From Legionella quateirensis (GTDB lineage: Bacteria > Pseudomonadota > Gammaproteobacteria > Legionellales > Legionellaceae): a DNA stretch of 64,000 nt. This document shows positions 36,651 through 44,579 of this stretch, piece after piece; within the stretch, counting starts at the first letter, position 1; each line of letters begins with the position of its first letter. The stretch is taken from positions 1 through 64,000 of the forward strand of contig NZ_LNYR01000006.1 of NCBI RefSeq assembly GCF_001467955.1. Direction: 5' to 3'. The position numbers were made by a program, and so were the translations under genes. A model generated the notes under the pieces. That model was not told where the DNA came from and searched no databases. It was given only the letters and a program-made list of their open reading frames with translations.

Positions 36651-36686
36651 AGTTACCCGCAAAATAAGTACTATTTGCGGGTAACT
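36651..36686 (+). terminator. Hairpin after lolB
   Basis: Thirteen-base perfect arms (36651-36663 and 36674-36686) with a 10-base loop lie just after the lolB stop. No T-run follows, so its termination strength is uncertain. Confidence 0.55.
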
Positions 36687-36776
36687 ATCGATGAGTACAC
36701 CAGCTCATTTCTGCTGCTGCTAAAAGGTTAAAAAGTCATTTGAATTTAAATTTAATAAATTATTTGCTTTCTAAAG

Positions 36777-36805
36777 TTGACATCATCCAAAAACCACTGC
36801 AAAAT
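36777..36805 (+). promoter_or_regulatory. Likely promoter for tRNA-Gln
   Basis: A consensus -35 (TTGACA, 36777-36782) is followed after 17 bases by CAAAAT as a weak -10. The distance to the tRNA (about 65 bases) fits a processed 5' leader. Confidence 0.45.
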
Positions 36806-36870
36806 ACGCAGCACATTGCAGGGATGATAGCAGTTTTATCTCATGGACGATGTAAGAATCTACAAATTTT

Positions 36871-36945
36871 AGGGGTGTCGCCAAGCGGTAAGGCACAGGG
36901 TTTTGATCCCTGCATACCTAGGTTCGAATCCTAGCACCCCTGCCA
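36871..36945 (+). tRNA. tRNA-Gln(TTG)
   Basis: A complete cloverleaf with encoded CCA. The acceptor arms AGGGGTG/CACCCCT pair perfectly, and the D-loop is GCCAAGCGGTAAGGC. The anticodon stem CAGGG/CCCTG encloses TTTTGAT, giving anticodon TTG. The T-arm has GGTTCGAATCC, and the discriminator base is G. The sequence closely resembles E. coli tRNA-Gln. The 64-codon frame running through it is not a gene. Confidence 0.97.
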
Positions 36946-37123
36946 CTTTCTTGTTGATTCAACCTAGAAAAGTAGTTGAATCTAGGTACAAGTAAACAGA
37001 CGGCAGAAGATACCCTGGAAGGATGCGTTCTTCGTATCGCTCAAATAATAATAATATCTTTCTGGCTGTCTTCTGCTATGTGTTTAAGTTAAGCGATTAA
37101 CCTAAATCTAAGGCTTTTTACAC

Positions 37124-38071
37124 ATGTCCACGATGATGATTTTTACCGGGAATGCTAACCCTGAATTGGCGCTTAAAATCTCCTCTCATCTACAAATACC
37201 TATTGGTCAGGCGACCGTTGGTACGTTCAGCGATGGGGAAACCATGGTCGAAATATTAGAAAATGTCCGTGGTAAAGATGTTTTTGTTCTTCAATCAACC
37301 TGTGCGCCATCCAATAACAATCTAATGGAACTGCTGATTATGGCAGATGCCCTAAGACGCTCTTCAGCGGGTCGTATTACTGCTGTCGTTCCTTATTTTG
37401 GTTATGCTCGCCAGGACAGACGGGTTCGTTCTGCACGTGTTCCAATTACAGCAAAAGTAGTTGCGGACATGATGGCATCGGTAGGAATATGTCGCGTACT
37501 GACTGTTGATTTACATGCCGATCAGATCCAGGGCTTCTTTTACATGCCCGTTGATAACGTCTACTCAACGCCCATTCTTATTGAAGACATAGCAAAACAA
37601 AATCTGAATAATATCATGATTGTCTCACCTGATGTTGGTGGCGTAGTAAGAGCACGAGCTGTTGCTAAAAGACTGGATGATGCTGAGTTATCCATAATTG
37701 ATAAACGTCGCAGCGGCCCCAATAAATCTGAAGTAATGCATATTATTGGTGAGCCAGCAGGCAAAAACTGCATCATCGTTGATGATATTGTGGATACAGC
37801 AGGAACTCTGTGTTCAGCCGCACATGAACTTAAAAAAAATGGGGCTCAAAGTGTCAGAGCTTATATCACGCACCCAGTATTATCTGGTCCTGCGGTTAAA
37901 AATATACGACATTCTGGTCTTGACGAGGTCGTTGTGACCGATACCATCCCTTTATCTGCCGAAGCTCAAAGTTGTGAAAAAATACGTGTAGTCAGTCTTG
38001 CTGACATGCTAGCGCAAGCGATTAAACGAGTGAATGTTGAAGAGTCCGTCAGCTCAATGTTTGCCGAATAA
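37124..38071 (+). CDS. prs: Ribose-phosphate pyrophosphokinase
   Basis: Makes PRPP for nucleotides, histidine, tryptophan and NAD. The 315-residue protein has GNANPELA at the start, [15 protein letters not shown] (ATP-binding flexible loop) and [12 protein letters not shown]. It also has the PRPP loop [10 protein letters not shown] near residue 220. A 178-base leader between tRNA-Gln and the start contains several inverted repeats (for example GCAGAAGA with TCTTCTGC). In many relatives rplY and pth follow prs; here the next sequence is the hairpin array. Confidence 0.96.
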   Translation: MSTMMIFTGNANPELALKISSHLQIPIGQATVGTFSDGETMVEILENVRGKDVFVLQSTCAPSNNNLMELLIMADALRRSSAGRITAVVPYFGYARQDRRVRSARVPITAKVVADMMASVGICRVLTVDLHADQIQGFFYMPVDNVYSTPILIEDIAKQNLNNIMIVSPDVGGVVRARAVAKRLDDAELSIIDKRRSGPNKSEVMHIIGEPAGKNCIIVDDIVDTAGTLCSAAHELKKNGAQSVRAYITHPVLSGPAVKNIRHSGLDEVVVTDTIPLSAEAQSCEKIRVVSLADMLAQAIKRVNVEESVSSMFAE

Positions 38072-38230
38072 AATTAGTACACTTGAGTAGAATCCCGCAA
38101 ATGATAACAATCAGATGCGGGGTACACGATCTGTTAAGAACTCTTAAACCTTAGCCTCAATATACCTGAATAATCCCGTCAAAATGATTATGTAATTCAA
38201 GATGATAACCTATCGTTGCAGGTAGCACTG

Positions 38231-38374
38231 ATGAAGTTATTTCATACAATCTTCAGAGCCTTTTTAAAAAATGTAACCGTGTTTATTATTTTGATTACAT
38301 CTACAGCTGCAGCGGCGATTCCGCAATAGAAAATGAAATGTATTTATGTGATGATCCACATCAGGAAAATTGCC
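38231..38374 (+). pseudogene. Truncated exported-protein gene cut by the hairpin array
   Basis: An ATG frame encodes a 32-residue product that is little more than a signal peptide (LKNVTVFIILITSTAAAA) before a TAG at 38327. A second frame from 38323 gives a plausible mature start (AIENEMYLCDDPHQENC) and then runs into the first degenerate hairpin of the array. A frameshift plus insertion of the array appear to have destroyed the gene. Confidence 0.5.
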
Positions 38375-38490
38375 ACCTTCGCGGAAGGTGACAAAGTTGG
38401 AGAGTGATGCGCAATCCTCGCAAGCAAAGTCGTCCGGTGTGTGCACATGCGATCTATGCAAGCATCAACTTCCTATGCAAGCGAAAGCAC

Positions 38491-38575
38491 CGTCGCCCTC
38501 CGCGAAGGCGGAGGGCCCAGGAATGGTGCACCTTAAAGAGGTATAATAGACCCTCCGCCTTCGCGGAGGGTGACG
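38491..38575. mobile_element. Short (empty) unit 1
   Basis: An 85-bp unit whose ends CGTCGCCCTCCGC... and ...GCGGAGGGTGACG form one long inverted repeat. The inner 35 bp read CCAGGAATGGTGCACC then TTAAAGAGGTATAATAGA, matching the two ends of the insert in the gene-bearing unit. Confidence 0.75.
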
Positions 38576-38671
38576 AAGTTGGGGGTGATGCGCAATCCTC
38601 GCAAGCAAAGTCGTCCTGTGTTTGCACGTGCGATCTATGCAAGCATCAACTTCCTATGCAAGCGAAAGCAC

Positions 38672-39060
38672 CGTCGCCCTCCGCGAAGATGGAGGGCCCA
38701 GGAATTGTAAGTCCAAATGGAAAAAATATGGAACAATATTCGTATGTGTACATTGTAACAAATAAAAAAAACGGAACTTTATATGTTGGAATCACATCAA
38801 ATCTCATTAAGAGAGTATGGGAACATAAGAACAAAGCTACTGAAGGTTTCACAAGCAAGCATGGTTGTACACGTCTGGTTTATTATGAACAACACACCGA
38901 TATCCTTGAGGCAATAAAACGAGAAAAAAGATTAAAAAAATACCTTAGGGCTTGGAAAATAAACCTAATTGAGTCCATCAATCCCAAATGGGACGATTTG
39001 TACCTAGATATTTGTCGTTAAAGATGAATAATGGACCCTCCGCTTTCGCGGAGGGTGACG
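38672..39060 (+). mobile_element. Gene-bearing unit with GIY-YIG endonuclease
   Basis: It has the same terminal hairpins as the short units but is 389 bp long. The left end reads CCAGGAATTGTAAGTCC and the right end CGTTAAAGATGAATAATGG, with the GIY-YIG gene between. The ends match the short units to within a few bases, so the short units can be derived from this one by internal deletion. Confidence 0.75.
38728..39021 (+). CDS. GIY-YIG endonuclease domain protein
   Basis: A 97-residue single-domain GIY-YIG protein of the UvrC-like/UPF0213-like class. It contains YVYIVTNKKNGTLYVGITS (the GIY and YIG halves in their YVYIV/YVGIT forms), the catalytic Arg in NLIKRVWEHK, and YYEQHTDILEAIKREKRLKK with the metal-binding Glu. 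It is complete by comparison with the small stand-alone members. The ATG at 38728 is preferred; the longer frame upstream to 38404 runs through repeat sequence. It lies wholly inside an inverted-repeat unit and uses its right hairpin as its 3' flank. Confidence 0.9.
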   Translation: MEQYSYVYIVTNKKNGTLYVGITSNLIKRVWEHKNKATEGFTSKHGCTRLVYYEQHTDILEAIKREKRLKKYLRAWKINLIESINPKWDDLYLDICR

Positions 39061-39207
39061 AAGTTGGAGAGTTATTTACCATCCTTAAACCAAAGTCATC
39101 CTGTGTAAGCACTGGTGCTCTAAGCAAGTATTGGCATCCTCTATAAGAATGGGCGCCCTATGCAAGTATCAGCACCCCATGCATGCACCGTCGCCCTATG
39201 AATGCCC

Positions 39208-39292
39208 CGTCGCCCTCCGCGTAGGCGGAGGGTCCAGGAATGGTACGCCTTAAAGGTGAATAATGGACCCTCCGCTTTCGCGGAGGGTGAAG
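39208..39292. mobile_element. Short (empty) unit 2
   Basis: An 85-bp inverted-repeat unit. The core reads CCAGGAATGGTACGCC then TTAAAGGTGAATAATGG, closest to the gene-bearing unit on the right side. One base of the right end differs (TGAAG for TGACG). Confidence 0.75.
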
Positions 39293-39422
39293 AAGTTGGG
39301 GAGTTATGTGCCATCCTTACAAGCAAAGTCATCCTGTATAAGTTACCGGTGCTCTATGCAAACATTGGCATCCTATATAAGTATGGACGCCCTATGCAAG
39401 TATCAAAGCTCTATGCATGCAC

Positions 39423-39507
39423 CGTCGCCCTCCGCGAAGGCGGAGGGTCCAGGAATGGTGCGCCTGAAAGACGAATAATGGACCCTTCGCCTTCGCGGAG
39501 GGTGACG
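39423..39507. mobile_element. Short (empty) unit 3
   Basis: An 85-bp inverted-repeat unit with core CCAGGAATGGTGCGCC then TGAAAGACGAATAATGG. The right hairpin has one substitution (CCCTTCGCC), compensated by G-U pairing. Confidence 0.75.
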
Positions 39508-39711
39508 AAGTTGGGGAGTTATTTGCCATCCTTACAAGCAAAGTCATCCTGTGTAAACACCGATGCTCTAAGCAAGTATTGGCATCCTCTATAAGAATGG
39601 GCGCCCTATGCAAGTATCAGCATCCTATACAAGTATCAGCGCCCTATGAATGCACCGATTCCCTCCTCGAAAGTGGCGCTAAGAGAAAATAAGTCCAAAA
39701 GAAAAAAAATC

Positions 39712-39806
39712 ATGAGACAATCTTCATCTGTGTGTATTGTAACAAATAAATATAGACGAAAATTTATACATTGGAATAAGATACAATCTCAAAAAAAACA
39801 TGAAGG
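39712..39806 (+). pseudogene. Degenerate second GIY-YIG gene
   Basis: From 39681 the sequence aligns with the start of the GIY-YIG unit (AAGTCCAAA, then an ATG, then TGTGTATTGTAACAAATAAA against TGTGTACATTGTAACAAATAAA). It continues with an eroded copy of the GIY-YIG core (TTATACATTGGAATAAGAT against TTATATGTTGGAATCACAT). Frameshifts and stops abolish coding, and no right-hand hairpin follows. The left hairpin (39660-39678) is decayed too. Confidence 0.7.
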
Positions 39807-39978
39807 AACTTAAGAATATTGCTGATGATTTGTAGTTTAAAATACAAATTAATTTAATAAATATAAATTATTACATTTCTTGTGAATCGTAAGATACAAG
39901 AGTTACGCAACAACTCATCAGGGATCAAATCATCCAGCAAATATCCTTATTTCAAAAATAAACACCCGTCCTACTTGA
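39807..39978. other. AT-rich flank after the array
   Basis: No gene, hairpin or repeat stands out between the degenerate GIY-YIG copy and the end of the MFS gene. Confidence 0.5.
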
Positions 39979-41259
39979 TTAAATTTGAGGCATACATTGC
40001 GAACATACTTGATGAATACCCTGTTCTTTATTTCTAATAAGCATTAGAGAAATAATCGACATGACTGAAACTGCTATCAAATAAACAGCAGGTATCGTCG
40101 CCATGCCGCTATAGTAAATGAGTGATAAAGAAATAAATGGAGTTAATCCGCCAAATAAAGCAAATCCAAGATTATAGCTCACTGCTATTCCACTATATCG
40201 AATAGTCGTAGGAAATAATTCACTGAGTAATCGCGGTATTATTCCAGCAGATAAACCTAGTAAAAATGCACTTGCCAAAAAGGCCAGAGTATAAAACTGG
40301 GGATAATAAACATAAATGGAAAATATGGGATAGGCAATTACAGCCGTCAGAATTCCAAGCGCCATCACCAATTTTCTTACAGGAATACGATCGGTTAAAT
40401 AACCAAAAAAAATACTCATCGCTGAACCAATCGCTATCGCCAATGTTCTTTCCCAGACAAAAGCATCTGCTGGTAAATGAAGTACTTTTGTGAAATAGGC
40501 AGGAATAAATAAAAACAGAGAAGTCACTATGACCGCGCACATTGCAGCAAAAAAAGTACCGGCAATTACCACTGTAAATTGCTCTTTAAACACGGTGATA
40601 ATGGGAAATTTTTCAACTTTATTTTCAATTTGTAAAAATTGTGCGGATTCATGCAAATCTTTTCGCAATAAATAACTTAATAATCCAAAAAAACCACCAA
40701 TAATAAATGGGATTCGCCATCCAAACAACTGCATTTGTTCATCGGAAAATAGCGAGATAATCGACGCATGCACTACGGATCCTAATACGATACCGGCGGT
40801 TAACGCGCCAAATATAATGCCACAGGCAAAACCTTTATTTTGAGTAAATGACTCACTGACATAGGTTATTGCTCCTGGAATTTCTCCTCCAATTGAGAGT
40901 CCCTGGATAATTCGTAAACTGATAATAAGAACCGGTGCAATTATCCCTATTCGTTCATAAGATGGAATGAATCCGATTCCCAATGTAGCTAGTGCCATCA
41001 TGAGTATGGATATGGTAAAAGTTACTTTTCTTCCGATACGGTCGCCAAAATGACCGAAAACCACGCCGCCAAGAGGTCTTACCAAATAGCCTATGGCAAA
41101 AGTTGCAAAAGTGATTAACAGGCTTACAAGCTCGTTGGTTGCGGGAAAAAAAGCCTTTGAAATATAACTTGCGAATAATGCAAAGATAATAAAATCATAA
41201 AACTCTAAAACTCCGCCTAAGCTGGATAGAATTAATAACCTATTCTGATCTTTCTGCAT
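39979..41259 (-). CDS. MFS transporter, metabolite:H+ symporter (MHS/ProP-like) family
   Basis: A 426-residue carrier with 12 membrane segments. The loop 2-3 signature GHFGDRIGRKVTF and the loop 4-5 motif RIIQGLSIGGEIPGA are typical of the MHS family (ProP, KgtP, ShiA), as is the start SSLGGVLEFYDFIIF. The substrate is likely an organic acid or amino-acid derivative and cannot be predicted. It is a single gene with a free 5' region. Confidence 0.9.
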   Translation of the reverse strand: MQKDQNRLLILSSLGGVLEFYDFIIFALFASYISKAFFPATNELVSLLITFATFAIGYLVRPLGGVVFGHFGDRIGRKVTFTISILMMALATLGIGFIPSYERIGIIAPVLIISLRIIQGLSIGGEIPGAITYVSESFTQNKGFACGIIFGALTAGIVLGSVVHASIISLFSDEQMQLFGWRIPFIIGGFFGLLSYLLRKDLHESAQFLQIENKVEKFPIITVFKEQFTVVIAGTFFAAMCAVIVTSLFLFIPAYFTKVLHLPADAFVWERTLAIAIGSAMSIFFGYLTDRIPVRKLVMALGILTAVIAYPIFSIYVYYPQFYTLAFLASAFLLGLSAGIIPRLLSELFPTTIRYSGIAVSYNLGFALFGGLTPFISLSLIYYSGMATIPAVYLIAVSVMSIISLMLIRNKEQGIHQVCSQCMPQI

Positions 41260-41707
41260 TATTTTTTCCTTAAAATAATTCGTTTAAGATAAAACGATTC
41301 CCTAGTTCAAATGGTATAAAGATGACTCTTTCTTCATGGCAAATATATTAGCTCGCAGAGAGTAACTTAATTTATCTGAATGGGCAAACCTGATTTCTTT
41401 ATCAATACTTCGTTCATACCATAAAACTAATCACTGTACATCATTACAAAATATTCAATACGATTCATTGATTTCAATCAATTAGCTATTAATACAGCAC
41501 ACTCCATGAGTTGGTCAAATTAATATAACTTAAAGAATATTTTATGATTTGAGTAAATAAATTCGGACAGATTTTAGGTGATGAAGTAACTAATTGGATG
41601 CCTAAAGAACGACCTGGGAAGCTAAATGCGTCACTTCTAATCTTCTTCATTTTTCCTTTGGTCTAACATTCAAGGAATACTCAGAAGCAGAGCGCTCCTC
41701 CAGAAAC
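41260..41707. other. Intergenic region
   Basis: AT-rich DNA between the MFS gene and the fis terminator. It presumably holds the MFS promoter on the minus strand; no gene or repeat is visible. Confidence 0.5.
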
Positions 41708-41734
41708 AAAAAAGGGAGCCAAGCTCCCTTTTTT
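41708..41734. terminator. Strong bidirectional terminator after fis
   Basis: Twelve-base perfect arms (41708-41719 and 41723-41734) with a three-base loop. The arms end in A-run and T-run, giving intrinsic termination in both directions. Confidence 0.92.
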
Positions 41735-41748
41735 GTATTTAAATATTT

Positions 41749-42030
41749 TTAATCACGAGTTCCAACATATTTATCATCAAAATAACGTCGTAATTTTGTT
41801 CTTAATGTTCCACGACTAATTCCCAGCATAATAGCAGCGCGGGACTGATTGTACTTACAGTGTTCCATAACTGCACGAAAGAGAGGGGTCTCAATTTCTT
41901 CAAGTACAAACTGGTATAAGTCAACAGGATCAGTTCCCTTAAGCTCTGAAAAATATTTTTGTACTGAGTGAGTTACGCTCTCGGCTAGTGAAGCAGTGGT
42001 ATCCCCTGCATCATTACTGATTGTTGTCAT
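41749..42030 (-). CDS. fis: Nucleoid-associated regulator Fis
   Basis: A 93-residue Fis-family protein. The C-terminal helix-turn-helix is unmistakable (NQSRAAIMLGISRGTLRTKL), preceded by the dimerisation helices. The N-terminal arm is somewhat longer than in E. coli. A strong AGGAGGAG site precedes the start. Legionella carries several fis paralogues that control growth-phase and virulence genes. This one stands alone, not in the dusB-fis operon of enterics. Confidence 0.93.
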   Translation of the reverse strand: MTTISNDAGDTTASLAESVTHSVQKYFSELKGTDPVDLYQFVLEEIETPLFRAVMEHCKYNQSRAAIMLGISRGTLRTKLRRYFDDKYVGTRD

Positions 42031-42223
42031 TATTATTAGCTCCTCCTTTTAAAAGCAGTATATTACCGAATTGAGCAATTCGAGACAAGGGCAGAACACC
42101 AAAAACTATATTAAAATTCAATATTTAATGTTACCACCATCAACAATTGCTTTTTCAGAAATCCTTTCTAACTATAAAATCGGATAAGCTGTAATAAACA
42201 GCTTATCCAGGTTCAAGCAGGTA

Positions 42224-43678
42224 TTAAAATTTTAACATGGATGGATCAAATGGTTTGCCGTTAACTGTGACTTTACCTTGATCCAGGCTGACTTCAACAA
42301 CATAGTCAGAGCCATCTACTGTAATCAAACCGGATTGCTCCAGAGTTGCAATTTGCTTGTCAGTTTGCATAGCAGCCAGTTGCTCTGATGTTGGCGCAGT
42401 TGAATTTGCCTGAGCTGTATTACCTTGCAGTTGTTGAATCAACGCTTGTTGCATTTCAGGCTGATTTGCCATTTGTTGCATTAATGATTGCTGCATCAAT
42501 TGTTTAACCACAGCAGTTGGAACTCTTAATTTAGCATTCCCTTGAACTTTCTGAATCAATTCAAAAGGATTGGTGGTATCGCCTTTGGGTAGAGTAACCA
42601 ATAAGCTGCCGTCAATAGTACCTTCAGGTAACTTGAGACTTAGTTTTGAAATTTCAAACTCAGCACCCTTGGTGAATAATTTAGGTAACTCGGGAAGCAT
42701 AGCCATCATCGCCTGTTGGCGTTCAGCATCTGTTCCATTTTGCATTGCTGTTGCCTGCTGATTAATACGAGCAAGAACATCTGCATCAAGATTACGTAAA
42801 GAAACCTCAATCTGTCCTGGACCATAAGACTTTCCATTAGCAAATAGAGATTTTAGATCAGCACTAAAGTGAGTACTAAAGAGACTTTGTTCAATATCAC
42901 TGCTTGAGCTTAATGAAAGCTCATTTATTTCAAACATTTTTTGATCTTTTACAGAAACATCAAAAGCAGGTAATGAAAAACTGGCTTCACCTAGATATAA
43001 CCCGGCAGGAGTTTGATGTAAATCAAATTCGCTGGTTACTTTACCCAAGGTGATTTTTGTATCGTCTTTAGCGATTTTCATACCAGAAATTACTATGTCA
43101 CCATCTACTTTATTCATATTGGAAGACATTGACGTTGTGCTTTCCATACCCATCCAATCAAAATTACCGGTGCCATCTTTAGAAATTAATTTGAAGGACG
43201 GAAGGGACAATTCAACGGTACTATGATTTAAGTAGTTTACAAAAATACTTAAATCCAATTGAGGCTTCATAGAATCTTTAGAAAACATTTCATCAAATTG
43301 TTTATTGTATTGCTCAGGAAATGGAAATACGGTTTGAGCATATCCCATACCAAAACGTAAACTTTTATCAGCAAGAATAAATGGGCCGTGGTGAATTACA
43401 ATCGGCATATCCATTTGATAATCTTGCGCTGCAACTGTTTGAGATTTACCATCAGCATCTTTAACAACACGCTCAGGAACATGCAAACGCCATTTTATTT
43501 TGGCATCAGAACTAAACCAACCTCTATTGTACTGCTCAATATCAGCAAAAAGACCATTAGATTGATTAATTACTTGTACGTTGTTCTTAATGGTTCTTTC
43601 AGTAAGAACTCCCATGCCATAATATCCGCCCAGGACTAAAACAGCCAGGATAATTATTAATCCTGTAAGTTTTTTCAT
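42224..43678 (-). CDS. DUF945/YdgA family protein
   Basis: A 484-residue protein with an N-terminal membrane anchor (LTGLIIILAVLVLGGYYGMG), continuing with ERTIKNNVQVINQSNG and YNRGWFSSDA, which are typical of the YdgA family. The rest is a repeated beta-rich periplasmic part with a glutamine-rich stretch near residues 390-430 (QQSLMQQMANQPEMQQ). I start at the ATG ending at 43678, since the GGAG site lies inside the longer frame. Function unknown; a role in envelope or lipid transport has been suggested for relatives. Confidence 0.85.
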   Translation of the reverse strand: MKKLTGLIIILAVLVLGGYYGMGVLTERTIKNNVQVINQSNGLFADIEQYNRGWFSSDAKIKWRLHVPERVVKDADGKSQTVAAQDYQMDMPIVIHHGPFILADKSLRFGMGYAQTVFPFPEQYNKQFDEMFSKDSMKPQLDLSIFVNYLNHSTVELSLPSFKLISKDGTGNFDWMGMESTTSMSSNMNKVDGDIVISGMKIAKDDTKITLGKVTSEFDLHQTPAGLYLGEASFSLPAFDVSVKDQKMFEINELSLSSSSDIEQSLFSTHFSADLKSLFANGKSYGPGQIEVSLRNLDADVLARINQQATAMQNGTDAERQQAMMAMLPELPKLFTKGAEFEISKLSLKLPEGTIDGSLLVTLPKGDTTNPFELIQKVQGNAKLRVPTAVVKQLMQQSLMQQMANQPEMQQALIQQLQGNTAQANSTAPTSEQLAAMQTDKQIATLEQSGLITVDGSDYVVEVSLDQGKVTVNGKPFDPSMLKF

Positions 43679-43990
43679 TATTATCTCCATGTGATTAGTT
43701 TGCGACTAGCGTTACTTTATTGCAGCAAAGCGCTGGGCAAAGTATAGCAGTAAATAATATAAGAGTGCGACAATCTGTTGAAAGAAGATTGAATCTTAAA
43801 GAAAAAAGTGAGATTGAATCTCGACTTCATGACCATATTTGTATCGGGATGGTGATTTAAAATGCGTATTATATGAAGTTACTCCGCCTATGCCCTTTAA
43901 TGAACGCCTCGGACCTGATTTCATATCTGCAAGTTTCAACCACATTTATTACAGGGTGGTTTGACAGGTCTGGATTCAAAGCTGGGCAAA
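43679..43990. other. Intergenic region
   Basis: It holds two inverted copies of AGATTGAATCT near 43785-43820 and nothing else I can support. No gene is visible. Confidence 0.4.
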
Positions 43991-44363
43991 TCAGGCATCT
44001 AATTCCAGATTAACAACACGTACTGCAATTCCGAGTGTGACCGTAGGTGCACAAATGATGTTGCGTGTTGCAATAACAGTAGGATCCGCCTGCTCGTCTG
44101 CACGGTTCAAATACATTTTTACTGCAATACTCATAGCTATGGATTCTTCCACTAGCGTTGTATGTATTGCTTTGATTGCCATGATAATGCGGATATCCTG
44201 TATCATGAGCCAGCTGGATACCCTGTAAAAAAATTTGCTCGTTCGATTCATCAGACACGCATGATTGTAAGAGATCGTTGAGGTTGGTTACAGCCTGGGC
44301 ATTGACTGAAATTGAACAAAATGCCAGTCCAATACTTAAACACAGTATCTTCAATGTATCCAT
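43991..44363 (-). pseudogene. Frameshifted exported-protein gene
   Basis: The ATG ending at 44363 (GGAG seven bases upstream) opens a frame with a signal peptide (ILCLSIGLAFCSISVNAQA) and a mature start (VTNLNDLLQSCVSDE). It then degenerates into cysteine-rich noise. Another frame, open from about 44180 to the stop at 43991, gives a sensible continuation (LVEESIAMSIAVKMYLNRAD, then IICAPTVTLGIAVRVVNLE). A single indel near 44170-44190 would join them into about 122 residues. No family is recognised. Confidence 0.6.
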
Positions 44364-44579
44364 TTGAGTTCTCCATGAAATGATTAATATCATATTCAAA
44401 TCAATGTTACAGACTACATTATAGCAGACACCTGTTTAAATTTTGCACAGAAGAACATAACGAAATGATTAATATAAGTAAAAATTTTATACTTCCGTTT
44501 GATTCTCCCAAAAGTTAAATTCATCACGATTATTTTGTGATTCAAAACCAGAAAATAAGACCTATAAAAAGACGCGGCG

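Larger units (their letters stand above)
38374..39680. repeat. Array of hairpin-ended repeat units (one carries a GIY-YIG gene)
   Basis: Near-identical hairpins recur with centre CGCGAAGGCG (left type: 38496-38515, 38677-38696, 39213-39232, 39428-39447) or CGCCTTCGCG/CGCTTTCGCG (right type: 38551-38570, 39036-39055, 39268-39287, 39483-39502). Left and right hairpins are inverted copies of one ~28-bp end. They pair up as three short units of 85 bp and one long unit. Degenerate ends lie at 38374 and 39660. Spacers of about 96-160 bp between units are also mutually similar and contain 18-19 bp sub-repeats built on CCTATGCAAGTATCA. Many overlapping open frames here are artefacts of the repeats. 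Confidence 0.9.

Noticed and set aside
36740-36934. 64-codon frame through the tRNA region
   Set aside because: It overlaps tRNA-Gln and has no coding character.
36946-37123. A riboswitch (for example purine or guanidine type) in the prs leader
   Set aside because: Inverted repeats are present, but the conserved core bases of known riboswitch classes are not recognisable.
38404-38727. N-terminal extension of the GIY-YIG protein (frame open from 38404)
   Set aside because: This part translates hairpin and spacer repeats. The domain starts at the ATG at 38728.
39202-39594. Overlapping open frames of 62-130 codons on both strands within the array
   Set aside because: All are artefacts of GC-rich repeats. 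They share the same translated words in several frames and have no ribosome binding sites.
38374-39680. A CRISPR array, given regularly spaced near-identical repeats
   Set aside because: The repeats alternate in orientation as paired hairpins. Spacers are 96-160 bp and similar to each other, and there are no cas genes. This is a mobile palindrome array.
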